Of a stretch of DNA of 64,000 bases, positions 38,157 through 46,164 are shown piece after piece. A program made the translations under genes and the position numbers. A model generated the notes under the pieces. That model was given only the letters and a program-made list of their open reading frames with translations. It was not told the DNA's origin and made no database searches. This DNA comes from Alteromonas portus. GTDB taxonomy: Bacteria; Pseudomonadota; Gammaproteobacteria; Enterobacterales; Alteromonadaceae. Location of the stretch: positions 211,687-275,686 of the forward strand of contig NZ_SWCO01000003.1 of assembly GCF_005117025.1 (NCBI RefSeq), in the 5' to 3' direction. Every line of letters begins with the position of its first letter. Position 1 is the first letter of the stretch.

Positions 38157-38669
38157 CTACCTGTAGTAAGCTCGACGGGGTGGTTTAGTTAAGCCCTTCT
38201 TCTGCTTAACTGTGCGAACGCGCCAGCTGTACTTGCGCTTCAACTTTTCAAGCTGCTCAATGGGTATGCGAGTTAAGCTGCGGCCATCAACGGTATAGTT
38301 TTCATGGTCTGAGAGAACGCGACCTTCAATGCGCTTTTCTATCGCTTTCAAAACGCGTTCGGCATGGCTGGTAGTGTCGCAATACTCTAAATCATGCGGG
38401 TTCGCGTCGATAATGATGTAACCATGGGCTACTGTTCTGCGGCCTGTGCCATCATCGCTAAAAAGATGCCAGCGGTATTCGCCAGACTGATAGGTCTTTG
38501 TTTCTTCAGAAGCCAGGTCAACATGAAGCGCCCCATCAACCACAGTCGTGTCGATGGTAAATTTGCTTTCGGGGCCAACCAGAATGTACTGATAAGTGTG
38601 TGATGCGTTCACCACTTTACGTGACCACTTTGCGTAGTCACCTTTTACTAAACGTTTTGGTTCGTTCAT
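38157..38669 (-). CDS. Putative head-tail joining protein, gpW-like position
   Basis: 170 aa. The N-terminal half looks like a beta-sandwich (KWSRKVVNASHTYQYILVG ... YQSGEYRWHLF). The C-terminal half has a helix and a strand pair (LSDHENYTVDGRSLTRIP) followed by the helix IEQLEKLKRKYSWRVR, a layout that recalls gpW. Gene order terminase-W-portal supports this. The N-terminal domain is extra compared with the 68-aa gpW of lambda. Confidence 0.55.
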   Translation of the reverse strand: MNEPKRLVKGDYAKWSRKVVNASHTYQYILVGPESKFTIDTTVVDGALHVDLASEETKTYQSGEYRWHLFSDDGTGRRTVAHGYIIIDANPHDLEYCDTTSHAERVLKAIEKRIEGRVLSDHENYTVDGRSLTRIPIEQLEKLKRKYSWRVRTVKQKKGLTKPPRRAYYR

Positions 38670-40735
38670 TATCTAACCTGAGTGCTAAAGCCACGCTTTC
38701 GCCGTGGGCGAGTGGCAGATGATTGGCGTTTTCGCTTGGTAGCTTTCTGTTCAACTTCGGTTTCTAATTCAGCGCTGAACATGTCTTTCTGGCTTAAGCT
38801 GCTCTCTAATGCATCCCATTGGGCGCTAGTTTTGGCGTGAACCTTTTGAGACATTGCAGCGTGAAGCGCATAAACTTCGCAGTCGGTACCTTCGTTTCGT
38901 CTACCGCTTCGACACTGCCAAGTCATTTGGCCGCGAAGCTTTTTACTTGGCGCTTTGACCTCAGCAGTGACTTGTTCCCAGTAGTCAGCTCGCGCATCTT
39001 TGTAGCTATGCATAAAAGCCCCGGTACCTTGAAGGCGCTTTGATAGAAGATCTTTAGCCTTGTGAGTACCGACGAGGTAAACAAGAACGCCGTGTATATC
39101 TGCTTTTGTTGAACGTTTGGCGTTGTTGTGGTCAAGTTTTGCAGAAGGTAAGCGGAATATTTCACGCTTACCGTTGTCGTTACTATCACCTTTGATAGCC
39201 ATGAGGTGAACGCGTCTATGCTTCTTACTTCTCGTTCTAACGTAGTGATAAACCGCGTGGTTGGTGCCACCGTCTGAACTATCAATACTGGCCGCTGACA
39301 AATAAATTCGGCCTAGCGTTTCGTGCTCAAAACCGTTGAAAAGTAGCTGGTCTAACTCATCCCATACCGGATCAGCTTTATCAACACAGTCACCGGCTAT
39401 CTCTTTCCAGAGAACCAGCCAACTTTCCTCGTTTCTACCGAACGCCCGAATGATAATAGCTAATCTATCGTGCTGAACATCAACTCCAGCGGTAACAATT
39501 AAGCCACCTTTTGGTACCGTCAACTCTGGATAGTCATCAGCAAGCGCCTGCAGCTGCTCGTGATTCAGGTTATCTTTACTGCGGTATGCGTAAGGCTTAC
39601 CCAGTTTAGAGTTCTGAAAAATTATCCTACCGGCTTCATCACCAGCTGCTGCTTCATGCTCTGCTTCAAGAAAGTCCTTAACCAAACTTGAAAGCGAGGT
39701 GCCAGGAATACAAACGTAAAGTTCAGACAGCCCTTTGAAGGTTTCAATTACGCCATCAGTGTTAACCGTTGGTACCCAACCGCAGAACTTATCACCTTCT
39801 TCCTCTGCAACTCTGCAGGTATTGAAAATGTTTTGCTGACGCTGCCAGTCATTCCACGCACTACCGCAGTGAGGGCATGCGTAAACCGCCGTTTCAGGTA
39901 AGTTTCTACCGTAGACTGGATGAACAGGGCCTTCATCTTGCTCTACCCAGCTGACATTTTCCCAGTCTAAAACGTGCTTTTCGCCACAATCGTGGCAGGC
40001 CACTGGCAAAGTTCGCTGGGTACCGAGGTTGATGTAATGCTCAACTTCGCTTAAATCCTCAACAGAAGGAGTGCCACCAAGAACAAACTTACGTTTTCGA
40101 AAGCGCTTAATGCGTTCACGCGCTAGGCGTATCGCATCACCCTGATCACCAACGTTACCGTTTGTGTCGTCGGGCTCTTCAACCAGCACCACTGGCGATG
40201 GCGTCGACTTAACGTTACTGACTGAGTTAGAGCCAAAAACCTTAAGAGAGCCCCCGGGGAAATTCTTTTTGTTACTACGGTTACCCGCCTTTCTACTGCT
40301 GCTAACATCAACTTTTTTAGCAAGTTCTGGCGTGGCCCTGATAACAGGTTCAAACTTCTCTTCAATGAAGTCGCGCGCTTTGTCATCTTTAGGAAACAAG
40401 CCAAGAATACGACTGGGTTCACAGCAAATACGCTTTGCTATCCAGCCAGTTTCAAGCAGTGTCCAGCCGATTTGGGCAGCTTTCATCAAGCCGACCATTT
40501 CAACAAAGTCGTCATCTAGGGCATGCATTACACCCCAGAAGTACGGCACGTAATCCGCGTTGTACAAACCAGCAAAGTCTGCATCTTCAGCGGGTAGTCG
40601 AAAGTATTTTTCAAGCCATTCGCGCGTTGGAATGTTTTCAGGTGGTAACCACCCAGCGCGGCATTCATCAATCAGAGTCTGTAGATTGGAACTGGAAGTC
40701 TGCAATAACTCGCATGGCAGCAGCTGTGGTTCCAT
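38669..40735 (-). CDS. Terminase large subunit, GpA family
   Basis: 688 aa from ATG 40735 (a TTG lies one codon upstream). The ATPase has a variant Walker A region (MKAAQIGWTLLETG, about 85-97) and Walker B (VVLVEEPDDTN). The nuclease domain starts near GGLIVTAGVDVQHDRLAIIIRAFG. Two CxxC pairs are present in the HDCGEKH and CPHCGSAW areas. A basic C-terminus follows. It cuts and packages DNA and overlaps the small-subunit gene by about 68 nt. Confidence 0.95.
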   Translation of the reverse strand: MEPQLLPCELLQTSSSNLQTLIDECRAGWLPPENIPTREWLEKYFRLPAEDADFAGLYNADYVPYFWGVMHALDDDFVEMVGLMKAAQIGWTLLETGWIAKRICCEPSRILGLFPKDDKARDFIEEKFEPVIRATPELAKKVDVSSSRKAGNRSNKKNFPGGSLKVFGSNSVSNVKSTPSPVVLVEEPDDTNGNVGDQGDAIRLARERIKRFRKRKFVLGGTPSVEDLSEVEHYINLGTQRTLPVACHDCGEKHVLDWENVSWVEQDEGPVHPVYGRNLPETAVYACPHCGSAWNDWQRQQNIFNTCRVAEEEGDKFCGWVPTVNTDGVIETFKGLSELYVCIPGTSLSSLVKDFLEAEHEAAAGDEAGRIIFQNSKLGKPYAYRSKDNLNHEQLQALADDYPELTVPKGGLIVTAGVDVQHDRLAIIIRAFGRNEESWLVLWKEIAGDCVDKADPVWDELDQLLFNGFEHETLGRIYLSAASIDSSDGGTNHAVYHYVRTRSKKHRRVHLMAIKGDSNDNGKREIFRLPSAKLDHNNAKRSTKADIHGVLVYLVGTHKAKDLLSKRLQGTGAFMHSYKDARADYWEQVTAEVKAPSKKLRGQMTWQCRSGRRNEGTDCEVYALHAAMSQKVHAKTSAQWDALESSLSQKDMFSAELETEVEQKATKRKRQSSATRPRRKRGFSTQVR

Positions 40736-41147
40736 CAATTGATTCTCTGTCTATGGTGATCCCATGCTGGCTTTCCAGCATGGCTAAGATTTTTTCTATC
40801 GAGTTTGTGTACTCAGATTTCGCCAGGGCAATCCAACCGTCGATAGCCTCACGAACTTGTGCCTTGTCGAGAATTAGCTTTTCCTCTTTGAATAGCATGA
40901 GCTCTTTCATTCTCGCGTTGGCAGAAGCTTCGCGCGTTCGCGCTTCGTCTAACTTCAAGCGCTGGTCGCTTGCGGTTCTTCCGCTGGCTTCGTCGCGTAG
41001 TTTTTCGCAGTAAGCACGTAACCACTGGCGGTAGGTACCGCCGCGAACTAAGGTTCCGTTATCGAGATGTTTGTGAATGGCCGGTTGTGAAGCACCAACC
41101 AAAGAAGCGAATTCTGTTTGTTTAGCTTTATCATCTAAATCAAACAA
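40668..41147 (-). CDS. Terminase small subunit, Nu1-like
   Basis: 159 aa. The N-terminal helix-turn-helix (KQTEFASLVGASQPAIHKHLD, about 8-28) recognises the packaging site. A helical, charged middle region (RLKLDEARTREASANARMKE) follows, then the large-subunit binding C-terminus. It lies at the start of the morphogenesis genes, downstream of the presumed cos region. The long overlap with the large-subunit gene is unusual but the reading frame is clear. Confidence 0.85.
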   Translation of the reverse strand: MFDLDDKAKQTEFASLVGASQPAIHKHLDNGTLVRGGTYRQWLRAYCEKLRDEASGRTASDQRLKLDEARTREASANARMKELMLFKEEKLILDKAQVREAIDGWIALAKSEYTNSIEKILAMLESQHGITIDRESIDGTTAAAMRVIADFQFQSTDSD

Positions 41148-41180
41148 AATATAACCCCCCTATGGGATTTTATAGCTGTT

Positions 41181-41234
41181 AAAAAAACGCGGGTCTATGC
41201 GCCGTGTGAGGGGGTGCCTCCAAAAGGACCCGCG
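41181..41234 (-). terminator. Hairpin and T-run upstream of the terminase genes; cos candidate region
   Basis: On the minus strand CGCGGGTC and GACCCGCG (8 bp) pair around a 31-nt loop and are followed by seven T. This may be a terminator between the lysis and head genes. The surrounding gap (41148-41252) is where cos should lie in this genome type; the exact cut site is not visible. Confidence 0.5.
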
Positions 41235-41252
41235 AAAATATTCTTATGAAAG

Positions 41253-41501
41253 TTATTTAGGAATGCATTCGTTGTTAGGTGATGCTTCCATAAGTTTGGC
41301 ATGAAGTTCTTCTTGTCGTCTATCTTCTTTGCGCTTGAAGTAAACGTTAACGCCGAAGGTGGCTATGGCTATGATAATACCTATCACTGCTACTAGATGG
41401 TCGATGTTTACCATTCCCCATAAAGCCGTAAGGCCACTGGCTGTGTAGTTAGTAGCTGTGGTCTTATCACTCATTTTAAATCTGTCGCTATATGCTGACA
41501 T
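41253..41501 (-). CDS. Putative holin
   Basis: 82 aa from the ATG at 41501, chosen for its ideal AGGAG with eight-base spacing; the frame continues to 41552 without a good site. One transmembrane helix (about residues 34-52: LVAVIGIIIAIATFGVNVYF) sits between a polar N-terminus and a charged C-terminal tail (KRKEDRRQEELHAKL). Such small one-helix proteins in lysis cassettes act as holins or antiholins. Location beside the endolysin supports this. Confidence 0.65.
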   Translation of the reverse strand: MSAYSDRFKMSDKTTATNYTASGLTALWGMVNIDHLVAVIGIIIAIATFGVNVYFKRKEDRRQEELHAKLMEASPNNECIPK

Positions 41502-41573
41502 GTTATGCACTCCTGTAGGGCCCATAACATGATTATTCAAATGTTGTTCCATTGTGTATTAGACGAAAGGATA

Positions 41574-41978
41574 TTATTTACCGCGCCATACCTTAAGGCC
41601 AATAGCAGATAACACTACAGCCTTGAACAGAAAGTCTATATCAACACCAGCACTCTCAAGATTACTGATGGCCAGTACTGCTGCATCCAACATGCGAGAG
41701 TCATTGAATACGGCTAACGATAATGCGCCTAATACCAATAGAGCATAAGGTGAGGTAACGAGAACGGTAACGTACTCATCTTTCCAACTGCTCTCTAGGC
41801 CTTGGGCTAATAGCGCCTCTCCCTCGGCGTCAGTAAGTGTAACCTCATGCTCACCTTGTAATTTAGTTTGCTTAAGCTTTGCCTTAGCCTGTTCAGCGTT
41901 TGCCTTTTGCTCTTGCTTACTCTTGAAGATACCAACAACACCATCAATAGCGCTGCTTAGAGGTTTTAACCAATTCAT
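41574..41978 (-). CDS. Lysis-cassette membrane protein, 3TM holin-like
   Basis: 134 aa from ATG 41978, which overlaps the endolysin stop (ATGA). The N-terminal half is a charged helix (SKQEQKANAEQAKAKLKQTK), then two hydrophobic segments (about 70-90 and 112-130). This resembles the GTA/3TM holin family. Together with the one-helix protein next to it, the cassette has two membrane proteins; which acts as holin and which as antiholin or spanin cannot be told. Confidence 0.6.
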   Translation of the reverse strand: MNWLKPLSSAIDGVVGIFKSKQEQKANAEQAKAKLKQTKLQGEHEVTLTDAEGEALLAQGLESSWKDEYVTVLVTSPYALLVLGALSLAVFNDSRMLDAAVLAISNLESAGVDIDFLFKAVVLSAIGLKVWRGK

Positions 41979-42391
41979 TGCCACTCACCTGTTCTTAATT
42001 GTTCGGCTAATTGGATGGCGCGAAAGCCTACTTGATTGCGCCATTTACTATCTAACATCTCAGTTGATGCTGCTTCAAAGTCGCCTTGCTCGATGTAGGC
42101 CAGCGTCTTTTTGAAATTGAGTAAACCGCTAATACCTAGGTTAAACGCCATATTGATAAGAACCGCAACACGTGCATCGTTCAACCCGTAAAGCTTAATG
42201 TGCTTGCGAACCTGACTCTCAACCCTGCTTAAGTCGTTAGCCAAAAGAAAATCGCTTTCTTCCTGCGATATGCCGTTTGTCTCCAAGTTGCGCCCTACAC
42301 CAATTGTTAAATACCCTTCAGAGCATCGATAAACTTTGTGTTTATCTCCCTCGTGAGCGCGTAGCTGGGTAATTAGCTTTTCGTATTCCAT
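41975..42391 (-). CDS. Endolysin, GH24 lysozyme (T4/P1 type)
   Basis: 138 aa from ATG 42391. The frame is open to 42487, but the upstream part lies over the terminators. The catalytic triad follows the E-8aa-D/C-5aa-T spacing: E14, C23 and T29, with Cys in place of Asp, as in several lambdoid lysozymes. No signal or SAR helix is included, so release should need the holin. Confidence 0.9.
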   Translation of the reverse strand: MEYEKLITQLRAHEGDKHKVYRCSEGYLTIGVGRNLETNGISQEESDFLLANDLSRVESQVRKHIKLYGLNDARVAVLINMAFNLGISGLLNFKKTLAYIEQGDFEAASTEMLDSKWRNQVGFRAIQLAEQLRTGEWQ

Positions 42392-42402
42392 AGGGCACCA
42401 AA

Positions 42403-42429
42403 TAAAAAAGCCCCACCAAATGGTGAGGC
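42403..42429 (-). terminator. Late terminator 2 (tR'-like)
   Basis: On the minus strand GCCTCACC-ATTT-GGTGGGGC is followed by six T. It lies just before the endolysin start, so it should stop late transcription unless antiterminated. Confidence 0.85.
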
Positions 42430-42473
42430 AAGGTTGGGATAAACAAGACACAACAAGCAGAGAAAAGCAGGCA

Positions 42474-42503
42474 CAAAAAAAGGCCACTCAATGAGTGACC
42501 TTT
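42474..42503 (-). terminator. Late terminator 1 (tR'-like)
   Basis: On the minus strand AAAGGTCACT-CATTG-AGTGGCCTTT is followed by a T-run. It is about 40 nt after the predicted late promoter and 45 nt upstream of terminator 2. Confidence 0.85.
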
Positions 42504-42540
42504 GTGTCGAGTGCAGCTTCGCTTAGCTTACGTGAAGTAA

Positions 42541-42570
42541 ATTAGATGATCCGCGCGCGCAGATCAACAA
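42541..42570 (-). promoter_or_regulatory. Candidate late promoter (pR'-like) with palindromic spacer
   Basis: On the minus strand TTGTTG (42570-42565) and TCTAAT (42546-42541) are 18 nt apart. The spacer area contains a near-perfect palindrome, GATC-(CG-rich)-GATC at 42548-42565. It lies right after the Q-like gene and before two terminators, the lambda pR'-tR' layout. The hexamers are moderate matches only. Confidence 0.5.
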
Positions 42571-42581
42571 GTTTTTTCAAA

Positions 42582-42932
42582 TTATGCCAATTTAACGTCT
42601 AGGGTGAACCCAATCAAAGCCCCATCAACCCAACAAATAGCTGATTTATGTAGACTTCTTGCTTTTGTCTCACCAATATTTAACGCATTAGAAATCATTG
42701 GATAATTGTAATCGCTTCGATAGTACATGATGACTATGTTGGCTAATAAGGGTCGCTCTCGCTTCAGTTCTGCAACAAGACGGTCTACCAATAGCGCCAT
42801 ATCGTCATTGATGAAATACACGTTGTTGTTATCGCTTTTGCCGATATTAAGCCCTAATCCCATTCGGCTCCATTTGCCCCACTCGTTAAGCAAAGTCTCG
42901 GTTTCGCTTGTATCGTGCTGAACGTCTGTCAC
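42582..42932 (-). CDS. Q-like phage antitermination protein
   Basis: 116 aa, starting with GTG next to the P-like stop codon. It contains the pattern of the Phage_antitermQ family: NEWGKWSRMGLGLN near the N-terminus, a DDMALLVDRLVAELKRERP helix, then IVIMYYRSDYNYPMISNALNIGETKARSLHKSAICWVDGAL, which resembles a sigma-region-4-like HTH. Q proteins load on RNA polymerase at the late promoter and let it pass terminators. Its position directly upstream of the late region and two terminators strongly supports the call. Confidence 0.85.
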   Translation of the reverse strand: MTDVQHDTSETETLLNEWGKWSRMGLGLNIGKSDNNNVYFINDDMALLVDRLVAELKRERPLLANIVIMYYRSDYNYPMISNALNIGETKARSLHKSAICWVDGALIGFTLDVKLA

Positions 42933-42934
42933 TA

Positions 42935-43714
42935 CTACGCTACCTTATCGTCTGGTGTGCTTATGTGCGCCTGGCGTTTTCTAGAAACTAACATGCCAAG
43001 CTCTTTAATTTTCTGACTAACCAGGTCATCCCCAAGCATAGGCTTGCCGTGCTTAGCCACGTAACTATCGATAACCGGCTTTTTCGGTGTTGAGTATTCA
43101 AGCGCTTTTTTCGCAGCAGGCAAATCACCTGTCATCGCCCTGCTCACCCAGTACTCATATTCGCCTTTGAACAGTTCCATGAAGTCTGCGTCTCGCATTT
43201 GATAAACACGATGACCAACACGTTCGTCTACCAGCTCAACCGCGCGATGGCTAAATTCAAAGTCTTTACCTTTGAATCTTCCGCGTCTGGCGATCACTTC
43301 ATCGTACGCTTCACGCAGTGAGGGTATTCCAAGTTCCTCAGGTGTAGGTTTACAAAGCTTCGCAAACTCTGTAGGCCGTGGGCGATATTGCTGCTTACAC
43401 GCCTTTGCAATACCCGATTGAATTTGTCGACTGCTGGAAACACCCTCGTCAACCATCTGCTTAGCGTATTCACGAATGGCCCATTGCTGCATATCCAGTT
43501 CTGGGTACTTGTTCACGAATTCAGGCCAGTACTCCATCAACACTGGTTTCAAGTTCGTTAGGCAAAACTGGTAGACAGTATCAAGTCTGCTCGGTAGAGA
43601 AGTCGAACGCTTCGACTCCTTCGCCTCGTTGCGCTCGTTCATAACAGTCTCGCCATGCGGTTGCGGTTGCATTGCGATACCCACTTTGTTGACTAGATTG
43701 CTGCTTGAGTGCAT
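42935..43714 (-). CDS. Replication protein P-like
   Basis: Up to 259 aa. The ATG at 43714 has AGGGGGC upstream but implies a 134-nt overlap with the O-like gene; an alternative start at 43642 (MNERNEAKESK) gives 235 aa. The sequence, with PVLMEYWPEFVNKYPELDMQQWAIREYAKQM and RPRPTEFAKLCKP, resembles helicase loaders of the lambda P group. It would load host DnaB at the phage origin with the upstream initiator. Confidence 0.75.
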   Translation of the reverse strand: MHSSSNLVNKVGIAMQPQPHGETVMNERNEAKESKRSTSLPSRLDTVYQFCLTNLKPVLMEYWPEFVNKYPELDMQQWAIREYAKQMVDEGVSSSRQIQSGIAKACKQQYRPRPTEFAKLCKPTPEELGIPSLREAYDEVIARRGRFKGKDFEFSHRAVELVDERVGHRVYQMRDADFMELFKGEYEYWVSRAMTGDLPAAKKALEYSTPKKPVIDSYVAKHGKPMLGDDLVSQKIKELGMLVSRKRQAHISTPDDKVA

Positions 43715-44411
43715 GACTGCCCCCTTTGACTTGGTTGTGCTTGATGGTTGCGCAATAACGCATCCAGTACTTTCGATGTGTGGCTATGTGGCGATAGGTG
43801 TTACCCGTGTCGCTAAACTTCCACTTGTTGAAAATCGCTTGTAGTTCATCCGTACTGACTGAAAGACCAACTTGCTTGGCCAAACCTACCCAGTCGTTAC
43901 AGAAGTTCAGATTTTCGCGCGCGCACGCGCTATCTTCTTCTTCTATATCGGATATAACGGATATGTGTTGTTCATCGGACTTTTGAAATTTTAAGACGTT
44001 TCCGCTGTATCGCTTATGTGGTGAGGGCTGCGGCGTTTTTTTATTGCGTGTTGTTCCCGTGTTGCTCTCGTGTTGTTCCTCATTTGAACCTGATAAGTCT
44101 GTTGAGGCTAAAGAGCAGTGATAACAGGCTGCTTTTTGTTCTTTAATAGAGCCTTTTCTAACCAGTTCGATTAGGTTTGCGCGCTCTAATTGTCGAACTG
44201 CTGTTCGTATTTTCTCAGTGGTAGGCTTGGGCTCAACCGTGTTAGAGCCACGAGGGGGTGTGTGCTCCATTTCCTCTTTCATAGAGCGTAAGGAAACATG
44301 CACTATCCCGTCACTATATCTCATTTTCTTTCGAAAGCAACGTATGTATAGCGTAACTGCGAATGGAGGCAAGCAGTTATCGCTTAGCGCTTCATACTCG
44401 GCCTGATTCAC
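43581..44411 (-). CDS. Replication initiator protein, O-like
   Basis: 276 aa, GTG start overlapping the upstream stop (GTGA). The N-terminal part (about 5-100) looks like a winged-helix replication domain (ALSDNCLPPFAVTLYIRCFRKKM ... TEKIRTAVRQLERANLIELVR). A Ser/Thr/Gln-rich linker follows, and a C-terminal helical domain contains LQAIFNKWKFSDTGNTYRHIATHRKYW. The pairing with a P-like gene supports an origin-binding role. Iterons inside the gene, as in lambda O, were not clearly seen. Confidence 0.65.
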   Translation of the reverse strand: MNQAEYEALSDNCLPPFAVTLYIRCFRKKMRYSDGIVHVSLRSMKEEMEHTPPRGSNTVEPKPTTEKIRTAVRQLERANLIELVRKGSIKEQKAACYHCSLASTDLSGSNEEQHESNTGTTRNKKTPQPSPHKRYSGNVLKFQKSDEQHISVISDIEEEDSACARENLNFCNDWVGLAKQVGLSVSTDELQAIFNKWKFSDTGNTYRHIATHRKYWMRYCATIKHNQVKGGSHALKQQSSQQSGYRNATATAWRDCYERAQRGEGVEAFDFSTEQT

Positions 44412-44902
44412 TGCATGCCCTCGCCTAGTTTGGTTATAGCTTCCAGCTGCAGCAGGTCGTCTGCTATTTCAACTAGCTTGCTCGATATGGTTGGGTCCAT
44501 GAATCTGGCTAACGCATTTAGTGTTTCGCGCTTAATGCTAAGGTCTTGCGGTTTACGTCTAATTGCGATGAACAATGCTTCCAAGCTTTTAATGGATGTG
44601 TGAACCGGGTCTTCCTGCTTTTGGTCTTTAGCAGTTCGTGCTGCGCTGATATCTTTCACTTTGTCGTTAAGTGAAGCCACAGTACCGCCAATCGGCTCGA
44701 AGTAAGTAGCTGCTTTACCTTTGGCCGTGAGCGTCCATGTCTTCTCAGCAAGATCTTTAATGATAAAGCCCTGCCCGCTTAGCCTGCCCAATGCCGCAGA
44801 AAGTGGTGGCAATTCAACAGCACCAATTGCTTCAGCGAGAGCGTCGCGGCTATATGTGCAGTTAGGCTTAAAACAATTCAGTAAATCAGTGTCAGTAAAC
44901 AT
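44408..44902 (-). CDS. Phage protein with winged-helix look, unknown function
   Basis: 164 aa. The first 70 residues look like a winged helix (TYSRDALAEAIGAVELPPLSAALGRLSGQGFIIKD ... TWTLTAKGKA). The rest is helical and contains RRKPQDLSIKRETLNALARFMDPTIS. It lies directly before the O-like gene, coupled by overlaps on both sides (TAATG and GTGA). A role in replication or its regulation is plausible. Confidence 0.55.
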   Translation of the reverse strand: MFTDTDLLNCFKPNCTYSRDALAEAIGAVELPPLSAALGRLSGQGFIIKDLAEKTWTLTAKGKAATYFEPIGGTVASLNDKVKDISAARTAKDQKQEDPVHTSIKSLEALFIAIRRKPQDLSIKRETLNALARFMDPTISSKLVEIADDLLQLEAITKLGEGMQ

Positions 44903-45156
44903 TACTGGTCCTCTGCGGCAGTGATCAGAATTAAGTCTTCAGGCGCTAAATGAATGCGCCCGTTCAAGTCGTCATCAACGTGTATGATGCGTTCAAAAAC
45001 AATGGCTACTTTTCCGTAGCTTTTACCATCAAGAATGGTGGGTTCAGTTAATGTGCGTGCGCCTGGCATGGGTCGAACTGCATCACCAACCTTGAAAATT
45101 TTCTTTCGGGTTGGTGGTAAGCCCATGTACTTCATCATTCGACCTTGCGTGCTCAT
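44902..45156 (-). CDS. Small phage protein of unknown function
   Basis: 84 aa, with a basic N-terminus and a beta-rich body (KVGDAVRPMPGARTLTEPTI; GKVAIVFERIIHVDDDLNGRIHLAPEDLILI), possibly an SH3-like fold. It is coupled to both neighbours by overlapping start and stop codons. No function can be given. Confidence 0.55.
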   Translation of the reverse strand: MSTQGRMMKYMGLPPTRKKIFKVGDAVRPMPGARTLTEPTILDGKSYGKVAIVFERIIHVDDDLNGRIHLAPEDLILITAAEDQ

Positions 45157-45308
45157 AAGGTCACCAAAGCGTAAGCAGCAATAGCGAACGGCATAGCGAC
45201 TACAAAAAGCGAAATGGTGAGCAAAACTGCTCTAACCAAGCGCACAGAAAGTGGTGGCTGGTGCCACATGTGGTGGTGACCTTTAACTGCTTTATTTTCT
45301 GTAGACAT
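45153..45308 (-). CDS. Small single-helix membrane protein
   Basis: 51 aa. The start MSTENKAVKGHHHMWHQPP includes a His-rich stretch, then one hydrophobic helix (about 23-48, LVRAVLLTISLFVVAMPFAIA). The stop codon overlaps the next start (ATGA). The reading frame is short, but its coupling and clear membrane segment make it credible. It may affect the host envelope; function unknown. Confidence 0.55.
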   Translation of the reverse strand: MSTENKAVKGHHHMWHQPPLSVRLVRAVLLTISLFVVAMPFAIAAYALVTL

Positions 45309-45392
45309 AACCATTACCTATTAAAAGTCATTCCAAAGGCTGCTAAGCTGCAAATCGGACAAAAAACAACCCGCAACCAAAGGAATGAAACT

Positions 45393-45686
45393 ATGTACAA
45401 CCTTAAAATAAAATCGAAATCCAATAGCGATGTGAATACGATCGAAATAAACTCTAGTGTTTTGCCCCGTGTAGGTGAGCAGTTCTTCATCGATGATGAG
45501 TTAGCTGATAACCACTGCGGTGGCATGAAAAATTTCTTAGTGATTAAGGTTTATCATTCGCTTGACTATAGACACCGACACGTAACAACCACTGTGACCG
45601 TAATTCCAGTTTCCTCTATTGAAGAAAACGTTCCTGAACAACGAGTCGAGTTATTACAAAAGTTCGGTTGGCTTAATGAGGCTTAG
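45393..45686 (+). CDS. Phage protein of unknown function, opposite to the early operon
   Basis: 97 aa from the ATG at 45393, preceded by AAGGA; the open frame extends back to 45261 but reads through noncoding-like sequence. It is beta-rich: MYNLKIKSKSNSDVNTIEIN, LPRVGEQFFIDDE, FLVIKVYHSLDYRHRHVTTTVTVIPV. It is convergent with the next minus-strand gene (33-nt overlap at the ends) and lies within a leftward operon, so it has its own promoter or is read antisense. Confidence 0.5.
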   Translation: MYNLKIKSKSNSDVNTIEINSSVLPRVGEQFFIDDELADNHCGGMKNFLVIKVYHSLDYRHRHVTTTVTVIPVSSIEENVPEQRVELLQKFGWLNEA

Positions 45687-45908
45687 CGCCTCTTCAGCTA
45701 ATTTTTCAATTTCCACGGCCTTTTTATAAATCTCAGTCTGTTCAAACGCGTCTCTCTTTTTTTGTATTGATGCGTTTTTTTCTTCGCTATGCATGGAGCA
45801 TGTTTGTTGCACGCTAGTAATGACACTGAGTGCACAGCTAGCGGCCTTGCTTAAGTTTTTTTCAATCTTTGCCGCTTGCCATACTGGCAGTTGAATTGGT
45901 TGGCTCAT
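45654..45908 (-). CDS. Small helical phage protein of unknown function
   Basis: 84 aa, almost wholly helical with heptad-like spacing in the C-terminal half (QKKRDAFEQTEIYKKAVEIEKLAEEALSLI). Two Cys lie in CALSVITSVQQTC. AAGGAG with good spacing precedes the ATG. It is downstream of the cro-like gene on the same strand. No family recognised. Confidence 0.5.
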   Translation of the reverse strand: MSQPIQLPVWQAAKIEKNLSKAASCALSVITSVQQTCSMHSEEKNASIQKKRDAFEQTEIYKKAVEIEKLAEEALSLIKPTELL

Positions 45909-45990
45909 GATTTCTGCTCCTTAGTACAGTTATAGGTTTGCAGCGCTTCAGTTATGCTTTCGAGTGAAACACTGTTTAAAAGGTATTGTG

Positions 45991-46158
45991 ATGAAACAAC
46001 AAAAAAACCTAGAAGCGGCTTTTGTTCTGTTAAAAGAAGCTGTTGAAGCGTTGCGGCCACTGTCGATGAATGGCTGTGACGACGATTTAGCGTTATTCGT
46101 GCAATGTTTGAAGTGCGAGTTAAGCATTCATAAAGCGCTTCTTGATGAGAGGCCATAG
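45991..46158 (+). CDS. Short helical protein on the plus strand
   Basis: 55 aa (MKQQKNLEAAFVLLKEAVEALRP ... ELSIHKALLDERP), an amphipathic helical sequence. About a third of its codons start with G, as in real genes, while the opposite frame over the same DNA is lower. The ribosome site is weak. It is the second plus-strand frame inside the leftward operon. Its reality is uncertain. Confidence 0.4.
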   Translation: MKQQKNLEAAFVLLKEAVEALRPLSMNGCDDDLALFVQCLKCELSIHKALLDERP

Positions 46159-46164
46159 CTAAAG

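Noticed and set aside
40164..41013. Plus-strand frames of 129 and 192 codons over the terminase genes
   Set aside because: Both lie opposite clear terminase genes and have low-complexity, shadow-like composition.
42392..42487. Hydrophobic N-terminal extension of the endolysin, resembling a signal-arrest helix
   Set aside because: The stretch coincides with a terminator hairpin and lacks a clear ribosome site; ATG 42391 gives the standard lysozyme start.
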